From: Plasmodium brasilianum
Taxonomy: Eukaryota > Apicomplexa > Aconoidasida > Haemosporida > Plasmodiidae
Direction: 5' to 3'
DNA: 64,000 bases
Assembly: GCF_023973825.1 (NCBI RefSeq)
Contig: NC_090124.1
Location: 2,287,501-2,351,500 of the forward strand
In this document: in pieces, positions 1 to 9,540 of the stretch
Layout: every line of letters starts with the position of its first letter
How positions within the stretch are numbered: the stretch's first letter is position 1
Notes under the pieces: generated by a model
Told to the model about the DNA's origin: nothing
The model's input: only the letters and a program-made list of their open reading frames with translations
The model's database searches: none
Translations under genes and position numbers: made by a program

Positions 1-29
1 TTTGCTTCCGAATTGTTTTTCTCTTTCAT
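1..29 (-). CDS. Possible 5' end of a minus-strand gene cut by the window edge
   Basis: Read on the minus strand, an ATG lies at 29-27 and is followed by nine open codons (MKEKNNSEA) before the window ends. The first bases have a more mixed, charged-codon composition than the A/T runs that follow, and several kilobases of non-coding DNA separate this from the next gene, as expected for two divergently transcribed genes. No product can be named from nine residues. It could equally be chance. Confidence 0.25.
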
Positions 30-3000
30 TGTGCTTCCAATATTCTTAAAATTTAAATAGTTGTGTAAGTGTGAGATAAACATAATTGACAAAAAAGGAA
101 AAAGTTATATTTACATTTTATAATATTCCTAATTATAAACATATATATGTGGTGAAAAAATGATAAAGATTAATTTTAATATGAAAACAGTTTATTAATT
201 TAATTTTCCTTTTTTTATTTTTGTGACAAAAATGAAGTTACGCAAGAAGAATGTACTTAATATTTTTAAATAAAGAGCTTCGCTCAGCCCTTACTGATAC
301 ATACATAGACTTGAAACATGTATATATATATATATATATATATGTCCTTTTTCTTTTTTCTTAAGCAATTAATTGAACTACCCTCATTTATGTTTAAATA
401 TGGAATAAGCAAAAAGTAATTGCGTTTAAATAAACCACTTTTTTTTTCTTTTTTTTTTTTTTTCCCATTTGTTTTACATATCTATGATTTACTAGTTTCT
501 CATAACACTTGTTGCGGACTATTCATTTGTTTTTATTTCTATTTACAAATTTTATGAATTACCTGTTTTTTAAATTATAAATATTTTTTATTTTATTTTT
601 AATATAAAACATAATGTTTCCATCATAAATGGAAACACTTCATATATTTTCCATTTTTCACATTTTTGTTATAATTGTATAAATTTTTTTCTTTTTTTGT
701 TTTAATGGTTACATTATTACTATATTAAAAAGATTAAAAAAAATTAAACGGGTCATTAATCTGTCATTGAGAGTACATACTTGTTTTTAACTTTGTAAAT
801 ATATTTTATATTTTGTTATTTTTGCGTTTTTTCATTTAAGTTTATATTATTAAAATGTGGTATATATTTCAAATATTTCTATATAAATAGGTGAACATAC
901 TATAAGCATAAAAATGGTCAATAAATGAGCATACGATCCTTTTGTTTTTAAAAATTGATGAAAAAAATTAGAAATGCAGAATTCATATCTTCATACATTT
1001 GACGACGTATTTGAAAAAAAAAATATAACAGTGTATGAACACCGAATTTTTTTTTTTTTTTTTTTTTAAATATCAAAAGGGTTTACATATATGTACGTAT
1101 TCTTTTATGTATGTATTCTTATATATATATATTCATTTCCGTACGTGTATACGTACAACGTGTATATATTTCTTATTAACAATATAGCACGCGCTTTTTT
1201 TTGAGCAAAGGTATATATTGTCATTGTTAAAGGTTGGTGAAATATTTTATTTATGCTTTTCTTGTTAAACATATATAATTTCTTTTACTGTTTTACTTTT
1301 TAAAAATATTTTTAACCTTATCATACTGTTATATATAACAATGCACACTGTTATGAGTTACATAATTATTGACTACATTTATTTTTTGTTAATTTTTGTG
1401 TATTTTTATTTCGATATTTTATTCCTTTTTTTTTTTCGCGTTTATTTTAATAAATTTTTAAGAAGTTAATTTTACATTAAAGAAATATGATTTGCTTTAC
1501 TATTATTATTCTTCTTTTCGAATTCCTTCTAATAATGTTTTTCTTGTTTATTTAAAAATGTATATGTTTATACAACATATGTGAACAAAGGTTATATTTT
1601 TTTGTAAAATTCTTTGTAGTAGTATATAGGAAAACTTATTGTTTATATTGATGAATATAAATATTGCATATTACCAAAATTATATGTAACATTTTAATTG
1701 ATGTGTTTGCCTTTATTGAGTATGGCAAACATATTCATTAGATGTAATAATTTGAATTTGCCAAATTGTTTTATATTTGATACGTGTATGTGTATTTTAC
1801 CTATATATATACACGTATGCATAAATGTTTATTTTTCCTTTGTTAAATAGCAACAAAAGAAAAAAAAAAAAAACAAGCTTAAAGAAATGATAATTTTTTT
1901 TTTCTTTAATTTTTGCTTAAATGTGAAATGATATTATATGCATTGGTTTTGTTTTTTTATTAAAATTTTTTTTTGATTATTCTTTGTATTTTCTTTTATT
2001 TTCAAGTATTTTTATTCTACAAATGTGAAGAATATAAATATGCATATTGTTGTTTATAGTAAAAGTGTATAAAAATTAGTAACGTTTGATTTTGATTGTT
2101 ATAATAAAATTTGTTCATATAGTATTTACATTTTTAGTATATATGTAGATTTTTATATATTTTAACATAACATATGTACATACATAATACACAAATGTAT
2201 GTAGGCTAATTTTCTTTTACTTGTATATGTACATATATATATATATATGTGAAAGTTATATATTCGCGTAAGAGTGTATGTGTTTTTGTACGTGTTTGTT
2301 TATGTGCTCGTGTAGATGTTTGTACACTGTTTATATGTGTGTGTACGTTATATACGTATGTGTAGGTAATATATATACTATATGCATAATTTTGTATTGT
2401 TCTGCTAATGCTAGAAAAATACGTTACAGAATTATATGAAATATTAATATTTGTATATTCTTTGTCTTTTAAATTCGTTTTTGATTTAATATACAAATTT
2501 AATGAAGCATTAATTTTTTTTTTTTTTTATTGTAGATGTTATTATATTGTGACTGTTATATCATAGCTGAAAAATGTGAATAATAAAAAAAAATAATAAT
2601 AATAATAAAATAAATGGAAAATGATGATAATGATAATGATGATGATGATGATGATGATAATGAATATTGAAAATAAAATTAAAAAGAATATAAAACAATA
2701 TGTATAAAAAATTAAAGCATATAAAGATTTTATAAAAGTGTGTTTTAAAAATATAACAAAAAGGTATATAAGTTGTGCTTTAAGTATATATTCGTATTTA
2801 GATACATAATATATATATGTGTAAATAAATAATTATATACATATATATATAAATAAACTTCCTTATTTTTAGTGTTCTTAAATATGTTATTTTATTTTTA
2901 TTACTGTGTGAATATGTCTTATTTTGTTCGAATTAATGTATTTTAAACATTAATCTTTTATTTTTATTTTATTTTTTTTTCCTGTGCTTGTATTTTAAGA

Positions 3001-3240
3001 AATCATATAAAAGACATAAGACTTTACACAATTATTTATTTATTTTAATAGAGTTTTTTCTTATTCCCTTTTTTTTTTTATCTTTCTTTTTTTGCTTTTT
3101 TTTTTATCTGCCTTTTATTAAATATTTTTATTTACATATTAGTTCCTTCCATTTTTATTATACTCTTTGTATATAAGAATATTGTTATGGGTTTATATAA
3201 ATACATATTTATGTTTAATATAATGTGTATGTTTATAATT

Positions 3241-3316
3241 TCTATGTTAATAATATCTATGTTAATAATTTCTATGTTAATAATTTCTATGTTAATAATT
3301 TCATTAGTTAATAATT
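3241..3316. repeat. 15-bp tandem repeat, four copies plus a decayed fifth
   Basis: The unit TCTATGTTAATAATT is repeated head to tail from 3241 to 3300, with a degenerate fifth copy to about 3316. It is not coding. This is a simple minisatellite of the kind that expands by slippage in A+T-rich parasite DNA. Confidence 0.85.
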
Positions 3317-3627
3317 GTGAATGTATAAAAATAAAGCTTATGTTTTTATTTATTTGAAGCTCTATACATTAAAATTAAGCGTCTTATTATTCGTGATTAT
3401 CGTAATTTTTTTTTTTAATATCTTTTATTAATATTTGTTGAAGGAAATGAAATGATTATTTTTACTTATGTGTTATTCGCTTGTATTTTACTTATGTTCT
3501 TCATCGTATATAATCATACATTATTATGTAATATCGTATAGTATAATGTGCTATCATATATTATTATATACCTCCGTGTGTAGTCATATGTTATAATATT
3601 TAACCGAATTTTTTTATCATTATTAAG

Positions 3628-3629
<2 letters not shown>

Positions 3630-3688
<59 letters not shown>
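3630..3688. repeat. Poly(dA) tract of 59 bases
   Basis: An uninterrupted run of 59 A residues, counted directly, followed by A-rich sequence broken by single G bases. It is by far the longest homopolymer in the window; most others are 10-25 bases. Such tracts exclude nucleosomes and often lie in Plasmodium promoters. The exact length is liable to sequencing and assembly error. Confidence 0.9.
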
Positions 3689-3690
<2 letters not shown>

Positions 3691-3865
3691 AAAAAAGAAA
3701 AAAAAATATATGTACTTCATATTTGTGTATACGTGTTGTGTCGAAAAAAGGGGAAAATAAAACCACGTAATATATGTGAAGAAGGGTTTATATTATATAT
3801 AAACTTATAAACGTGTAATAAGTTTTATAATATATTTAGTTTGTGAATTACTTGAGAAATTTCCC

Positions 3866-3897
3866 CATTCTCATTCTCATTCTCATTCTCATTCTCT
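3866..3897. repeat. ATTCTC hexamer repeat
   Basis: About five consecutive copies of a CATTCT/ATTCTC hexanucleotide, then CTTTCTC. On the minus strand it would read as alternating Arg-Met. The frame has no support as a gene, so this is a simple-sequence repeat. Confidence 0.75.
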
Positions 3898-4633
3898 TTC
3901 TCTTCCTTTTTTTTTTATGTATAATATAATTATGTTGTTTCTTCATCTGAGAGTATATGCATCTAAATAATATCTGTATGTATATATTTATATATACACA
4001 TATATAAATGTACATTTTTACGTACATATTTATACATATATATAGTAATATGTATATGCACACAAATTTAATTTTTCCACGTATTAGTGATATTATAATT
4101 TCCCCTCTTTTTTTTTTTTTGTATATAAAAGCATTTGTATTTGTGTATCATCTGAAAAAAAAAAATTAAAAAAAAAAAAAAATTAGTATCACGTAAATAT
4201 CTAAATAAATAATATGTATGATCATGAGAACAGTAAATCTTAATGTAACTAGTAATTATAAAATTATACGATTATATGTTTGTTCTATTATACAATATAA
4301 CTTATATTCGAAAAAAAATATAATTGGAATATGTACACCGTTTGTAGTAACGTACGTGGTGACTAGTATATTCTCATATCAAGTGAAAAAGAATACATAT
4401 AAATGTACACGTTGATACTACTTAACATATGCCAACACATTTTAACACATGCTAGCACATACAAACACGTATTAACATATGTTAGCACATGCTAATGTAT
4501 GTTAATTTATGTGTATTTTTTTTTTTTTTTTTTTTTGTAGTTTGTTATATCATAGCAATTCTTTATTGTATAAAATTTTCTCCCCACTCTTTTTTTCAAA
4601 TTTTTCTTTTTTTCTTTCCCTCTACCATCTACA

Positions 4634-4706
4634 CCAACGCGAACGCGAGCGCTAATACGAACATTAACACTAAAATTAACGCTAACACTAACGCCAAGGC
4701 CAACGC
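4634..4706 (+). repeat. Degenerate AACGCN/AACACT hexamer repeat upstream of the zinc-finger start codon
   Basis: A run of imperfect 6-bp units (AACGCG, AACATT, AACACT, AACGCT, AACGCC) lies 55 bases before the ATG of the zinc-finger gene. It is conspicuously richer in G and C than the surrounding DNA. Read in the frame of the downstream gene it would encode alternating Asn with Ala, Thr, Ile or Lys, ending at TAA codons at 4741 and 4744. It is most simply a 5' untranslated-region repeat. Confidence 0.7.
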
Positions 4707-4761
4707 CTCGTGCCCCTCCATATTTTTTTATTTTTTTTTTTAATAATACAAATAGAACAAA

Positions 4762-7700
4762 ATGAGTGTCGGTGTACCAGTTACCAAATCTTTTAACAAA
4801 TTAAAAAAGTATCCATACGAAATAAATAAATTTGATAGAAGAGAAACAAATGAATATTTTTATTTACCTGTTGACTGTCCTCGTATGAAAAAATGTGATG
4901 ATGCATATTGTCCATTAGCACACACAAAATTAGAAAAGATATTTCATCCCATAGTATACAAAACACAAGCTTGTCAAATGGCAAAAGATGGAGCTTGTGA
5001 TTACTTTCAGAAATGTGCTTTTTATCATGATTCGAATGATAAAAATGAGGCACATTTAAATTGGACCATTTGGGAAAAAAAATGGGACAAATGGAGGAAT
5101 AATATTGATACTATTTTAACTCAACATAATAAAAATGATAAAGAAATAAGAAGAAAAGTAGAAAGTATTTTAAAAATACGTATGCCTCATTTTAATTATA
5201 GTACAAATAAAAATAACCTATTTTTTAACAAAAATATGTCTTATAATTCTACTTGGCCAAATTTGAGTAATATCAGTGGAACAAACGTAGGAAATAGTAG
5301 CATAGGGAATAGTGGTGTAGTAAATAGTGGTATGGTAAACAGTAGCATGATAGGTAGTACTATGGTGGGTAGTAGCTTAGTAAGTAGTAACATGGTGAGT
5401 AACAGTGCAGTAAGTAGTAGCGTAGGAAGTAATAGCGTAGGAAGCAACAACATGGGAAGTAGCTGCATAGGAAATAACAACAACAAAATGAACAGCGTAA
5501 ATAACATCTTGTGCAACTCTTTGAATTCTCCACTAATGCAATGTCCCACCTCTCTTTTTAACAACACATGGAATAAACATTTAAATGGTAGTAAAAAAAA
5601 TTTCAAAAATGGAAACGAAGGTAAACATAATAATATGAATAGTAGTATTAATAGTAATATTAATAGTAATATGAATAGTAATATTAATAGTAATATTAAT
5701 AGTAATATTAATAGTAATATTAATAGTAGTATTAATAGTAATATTAATGGTAATAGTAATAATAACAGTAACTCATGCTGGATGAATGAGATAAATGATA
5801 TTGGAAATATGAATTTTGAGAAAACCTCACATATGAACACAAATATTGTGGGAAAAAATAATGCATATTATGATGAGACATTAAGTTACAATAGTAATGC
5901 TACAGATTGTGGGATGAATCTTGATATGTTGGATAACAATGCATATAAAGTTGTTGAATTTTGTTTTACTGATTATGAAACAAATAGGAATAACAGCAGC
6001 AACAATAGTAGTTGTAATAACAACAATAGCAGTAACAACAACAGTAGCAGTAACATCAACAGTAGCAGTAACATCAACAGTAGCAGTAACATCAACAGTA
6101 GCAGTAACAACAACATTAACAGTTACGGCAGTAACAACAGTAACAACTGCAAGGACGATAGTGCCGAAATTTTTAATGTTCATTTGGTGAATTCCTTCTT
6201 TTCATTACATGGTCCTAAAGGAATAGAAAATGAAAGGCAAAGTTCTTCAAATATTAGTAGCAATAACAACAATATATATGGAGGTAATATTTTTCAAGAC
6301 GTGAAATATAACAAAACATGTGAATATATTCCAAACATTTCAGAAGAAATAAGCGATAACCGATATAAAAAATCACACACTTTATCCGCTAATTTTAAAG
6401 AAAATTTTATAACAGATATGAACAGTTCAGTTAACAATTTTGAATTAACTAATTCAAAATATTTTTGCAATAATTCTAATAATACAGCTATATTCGATAA
6501 CTACGTGAACTTGTCTACTTTCTTTGACGTAAATGTTAATAATAAGTTAAATAGTTTTACGAATATTTCAAACTGTAATACGTTCGACCACCTGACTTTT
6601 GATGAGATGACCAAAAATAATAATGCTAATAATTTTTTCCTGTCAAATGAAAATGTAGTAGTAGAAGGAGCAAACAACATGAGAAATGGTGAACAGATAG
6701 CAGATGTAAACAGTGGAAGTTTGAAGGAAGAGGTGAAATGGGAGAAAGAAGAAAAGGAAGAAAAGGGAGTAAAAGAAGGAAAAGAAGAAATGGCAGTAAA
6801 CAGTGCTAGTAATTTATTAGGGGGAAGTGGTGGAAAGACCGCAAATAAGATATCGAAAAAGGGTAAAAATAAAAAGGGTGTTGCAAATGGTTTAAGTAAT
6901 ACTAGCAATAACATTACCGCTGTAGTTGCAAGTAGTAACACTGTGAACAACGAAAGTAGTAACAACAATAGTAACGCTACTCGAAGTGGTAATAATGTGA
7001 AAGAGCCTAATTTTAGCGAGATCATTAGCCCAAAAAACAGCGAAAATAAATGTGAGGCACATGATAAAAAGAAGAACAATAAAAAGGAAAATCGACAAAA
7101 CAAAAATTGCATTAATGAAAAAGATCCAGATGAAAACAAAAATGGAAATAACAAAATGTCGCATGAAAAGGAAAAGAACGATGATGATTGTAAAAGTATT
7201 GAAAACACTTCTTTTTTAGATAAGGAAAAAAATAAAAATATGAAAAATAAAAACAATGAAAATCAGAATAATAATAAAAAGAATAATAACACAGCAACAA
7301 ATAATAACAACAGCGTTGCTAAAAATGCGGGAAAACATGCAAAGAAAAGTGTAACAGAGAATGCTAATAATAATAATAACACAAAAGATAAAAAGATGAA
7401 TGAGCAGAATAGTGAAAATGTTTGTAATGAAGGTTCATTTAGTAACAGAAAAAATATACCATGTTTTCAACTAAAAAGAAGTTATAGTGATGTTAGCTCG
7501 GAAAATAAGAATAACAATGATTGTAGTACCCCCAAGAATAATAACAGTAGTAATAATGGTAGTTGTAATAATTTCAATAGTAGCAATATCACCTGTAATA
7601 ATGGCAGTAACGCCAAAGAGATAGATAAGTGCAATAACAATGAGCTCGTTAACAACAGTGACAAAATTAATAAAAAGAAAATTAATAACAATAGTGCAAC

Positions 7701-9540
7701 AAGTAATAGTGCGTGTAACAATGCGAATATTAATGTGAGTAATAATGTGAGTAATAATGAGAGTAATAATGCAAGTAATAAAGACCATAAGCACAATGCA
7801 GCAATCAGCGGCAGCATTATCTGTGAAAAAGCGGACAAAAAAAACAACATTAATGATAGCGTTAGTTTTAACCACCAAATTAGTAGAGATGATAAATATG
7901 TAAAATGTGTAGATATTAATGAAGAAGATGATAAGAGAAAAAAAAAAAATATAGATAACAATAAGAATAACTTTTTAAATGGTAAGGACAATAGCTGTAA
8001 AGGAAGCAGTAACAGTGTAGCAAAGACCCCCGTTAATAATGTTAAGGTAAGTGCAAATGAAAACAATATTCACAGTAGTAGTGATAATGTGGGTAATGCT
8101 CCTAATGGTTCTGTTGCTACCACGTTGATCCATAGTCCACCGAGAATTAACAGTCATGACAAAGAAAACAAAAAAAAAAACAATACTACTACTACTAATA
8201 ATTGTAATAACGATAGTAATAATAATACTGCTAATACTTGTAATAACGATAGTAATAATAATACTACTAATAATTGTAATAACGATAGTAATAATAATAC
8301 TACTAATAATTGTAATAACGATAGTAATAATAATACTACTAATAATTGTAATAACGATAGTAACAATAATATTACTAATAATAGCAATAGCGGTATTAAT
8401 AATAATATTACTAATAATAGCAATAGTGGTAGTAATAATAATATTACTAATAATAGCAATAGTGGTAGTAATAATAATAACAAAATAACCTTTGGCTATG
8501 TAAATAATAAAGAAAACATTAATAATAGTAATCACAGTGCAACTAATGCCAATTGTTCCATTAGAAGAACATCTGCTATTGAATCCATGCCCAACAGTGA
8601 TAACATTGGCGGAGATAAAAAATACGTCAATAACAGTTTAGGAGTAAATTATACATATAAGAAAGACAATATGTTCTTAAATGAACTAAATAAGATGAAT
8701 GAATATTGTATTTCGAATAAACGTATTATTAAGGGCCAAAATAATATATTTTGTAATAGTTCAAGAAATAATATGGAAAATATGATTGATAGTTGTATAA
8801 GTATAGACAATAAATCAGAAGAATTTGAGCACTATAAAAATATGAACACTAATTATAGTAAAAAAAATAACAACAAATCATTTTTTAAAAAAGAGAAGAG
8901 CTTAAATATGGAAGTGCAAGGCATAAGTGATGATAATACAATTAGCAGCACATTAGATGAACACATGAATAGAATTCTAAAAGGAAATAACAGAACGAAC
9001 GATAGTAATAACATTTTTTTCAGAAAAGATGAAATATTTAGTTCAGCAGGAAATAATAATTGTTTTGAAAATAATATTGAAAATAGTATCGAAAATAGTA
9101 TTGAAAATAGTAACAAATGTGAGGATTATAATTTAAATGATAACGAAGTTAATGAATCATTTGATTATACAAATAATTTGTTGAATATATTTTTGTCATG
9201 TAATAGTATAAATGAAAATTTTGATGAAGTAAATGAAGGTAGTACCAATTTTGACGAGTATAAATCAGACACGAATTCTTTTAATAATATAGAGAAAAGT
9301 ATGACAAATATATGTGAAATATTTAACAATTCTTCAAACAATAATTCTAATCTTTTTGGCAATTACAACTTTTATGGACAAACATGTTTACAATGTAAGC
9401 ATTATAAGAATGAAATAAAAAACTTAATGCAGCAAGTACAATTTTTAAGGGAAGAGCTTTTAAGATATAAACAAATAATTATTGCATCGGGAATAAATGA
9501 TAATTTTGATAATAAATTTAATAATTGGAATTACAACTAG
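4762..9540 (+). CDS. CCCH zinc-finger protein, Asn-rich, putative RNA-binding protein
   Basis: A single-exon gene of 1592 residues. Two CCCH fingers sit at the N-terminus. The first is C39-C45-C50-H54 (spacing x5, x4, x3) and the second is C71-C79-C85-H89 (x7, x5, x3). Between them lies HPIVYKTQAC, the hydrophobic lead-in seen in tandem CCCH proteins of the Unkempt and plant TZF type, which bind RNA. The fingers and the following helix-like, Trp-rich stretch (about residues 95-145) are the only complex part of the first half. Residues about 180-1450 are low complexity, dominated by Asn and Ser with basic Lys/Glu tracts. The C-terminus (about 1540-1592) has a CxxC (CLQC) followed by a coiled-coil-like stretch around MQQVQFLREELLRYKQ. 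The ATG follows two in-frame TAA codons and an A-rich context, so the start is firm. The role is probably post-transcriptional control; target RNAs cannot be inferred. This is a typical core-genome gene and likely marks the core/subtelomere border. Confidence 0.93.
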   Translation: MSVGVPVTKSFNKLKKYPYEINKFDRRETNEYFYLPVDCPRMKKCDDAYCPLAHTKLEKIFHPIVYKTQACQMAKDGACDYFQKCAFYHDSNDKNEAHLNWTIWEKKWDKWRNNIDTILTQHNKNDKEIRRKVESILKIRMPHFNYSTNKNNLFFNKNMSYNSTWPNLSNISGTNVGNSSIGNSGVVNSGMVNSSMIGSTMVGSSLVSSNMVSNSAVSSSVGSNSVGSNNMGSSCIGNNNNKMNSVNNILCNSLNSPLMQCPTSLFNNTWNKHLNGSKKNFKNGNEGKHNNMNSSINSNINSNMNSNINSNINSNINSNINSSINSNINGNSNNNSNSCWMNEINDIGNMNFEKTSHMNTNIVGKNNAYYDETLSYNSNATDCGMNLDMLDNNAYKVVEFCFTDYETNRNNSSNNSSCNNNNSSNNNSSSNINSSSNINSSSNINSSSNNNINSYGSNNSNNCKDDSAEIFNVHLVNSFFSLHGPKGIENERQSSSNISSNNNNIYGGNIFQDVKYNKTCEYIPNISEEISDNRYKKSHTLSANFKENFITDMNSSVNNFELTNSKYFCNNSNNTAIFDNYVNLSTFFDVNVNNKLNSFTNISNCNTFDHLTFDEMTKNNNANNFFLSNENVVVEGANNMRNGEQIADVNSGSLKEEVKWEKEEKEEKGVKEGKEEMAVNSASNLLGGSGGKTANKISKKGKNKKGVANGLSNTSNNITAVVASSNTVNNESSNNNSNATRSGNNVKEPNFSEIISPKNSENKCEAHDKKKNNKKENRQNKNCINEKDPDENKNGNNKMSHEKEKNDDDCKSIENTSFLDKEKNKNMKNKNNENQNNNKKNNNTATNNNNSVAKNAGKHAKKSVTENANNNNNTKDKKMNEQNSENVCNEGSFSNRKNIPCFQLKRSYSDVSSENKNNNDCSTPKNNNSSNNGSCNNFNSSNITCNNGSNAKEIDKCNNNELVNNSDKINKKKINNNSATSNSACNNANINVSNNVSNNESNNASNKDHKHNAAISGSIICEKADKKNNINDSVSFNHQISRDDKYVKCVDINEEDDKRKKKNIDNNKNNFLNGKDNSCKGSSNSVAKTPVNNVKVSANENNIHSSSDNVGNAPNGSVATTLIHSPPRINSHDKENKKKNNTTTTNNCNNDSNNNTANTCNNDSNNNTTNNCNNDSNNNTTNNCNNDSNNNTTNNCNNDSNNNITNNSNSGINNNITNNSNSGSNNNITNNSNSGSNNNNKITFGYVNNKENINNSNHSATNANCSIRRTSAIESMPNSDNIGGDKKYVNNSLGVNYTYKKDNMFLNELNKMNEYCISNKRIIKGQNNIFCNSSRNNMENMIDSCISIDNKSEEFEHYKNMNTNYSKKNNNKSFFKKEKSLNMEVQGISDDNTISSTLDEHMNRILKGNNRTNDSNNIFFRKDEIFSSAGNNNCFENNIENSIENSIENSNKCEDYNLNDNEVNESFDYTNNLLNIFLSCNSINENFDEVNEGSTNFDEYKSDTNSFNNIEKSMTNICEIFNNSSNNNSNLFGNYNFYGQTCLQCKHYKNEIKNLMQQVQFLREELLRYKQIIIASGINDNFDNKFNNWNYN
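5638..5760 (+). repeat. Coding 12-bp repeat (Asn-Ser-Asn-Ile/Met)
   Basis: About ten imperfect 12-bp units of the form AGTAATATTAAT inside the zinc-finger gene, encoding repeated NSNI or NSNM. The frame is kept throughout. Likely length-polymorphic between isolates. Confidence 0.85.
6043..6114 (+). repeat. Coding 18-bp repeat (Ser-Ser-Ser-Asn-Ile-Asn)
   Basis: Four head-to-tail copies of AGTAGCAGTAACATCAAC, the last with one substitution, inside the zinc-finger gene. Near-identity between copies implies recent expansion. Confidence 0.9.
8197..8484 (+). repeat. Coding 36-bp repeat (12-residue Asn-rich unit), eight copies
   Basis: Five copies of a 36-bp unit encoding NNCNNDSNNNTT-like peptide are followed by three copies of a diverged 36-bp subtype with Ser and Gly in place of Cys and Asp (NNSNSGSNNNIT). 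Period and frame are preserved. The regular Cys every twelve residues in the first block is unusual within an Asn-rich linker. Confidence 0.9.

Larger units (their letters stand above)
30..4761. other. Non-coding A+T-rich intergenic region, probably a bidirectional promoter region
   Basis: No credible coding region was seen on either strand. Open frames here are low-complexity (Phe, Lys, Ile and Tyr runs) and come from poly(dT), (TA)n and short repeats. The region holds many T tracts of 10-20 bases, a 15-bp tandem repeat, a GAT/AAT run near 2620-2662, a 59-base A tract and an ATTCTC hexamer run. It presumably carries the promoter and 5' untranslated region of the zinc-finger gene to the right. 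Confidence 0.7.

Noticed and set aside
2206..2496. 96-codon minus-strand frame with Thr/Tyr/His-rich sequence
   Set aside because: Derived from TGTATG/TATACG dinucleotide-like tracts and low complexity, in an intergenic region.
5241..5840. Long minus-strand Leu/Ile-rich open frame across the zinc-finger gene
   Set aside because: It is the reverse complement of AAT/AGT codon repeats. The plus strand carries the zinc fingers and continuous coding; the minus frame is only a shadow. The same holds for the other antisense or offset frames within 4793-9362.
8156..8488. Ile/Thr/Val-rich frame on the plus strand inside the zinc-finger gene
   Set aside because: An out-of-frame reading of the 36-bp repeat, with no independent support.
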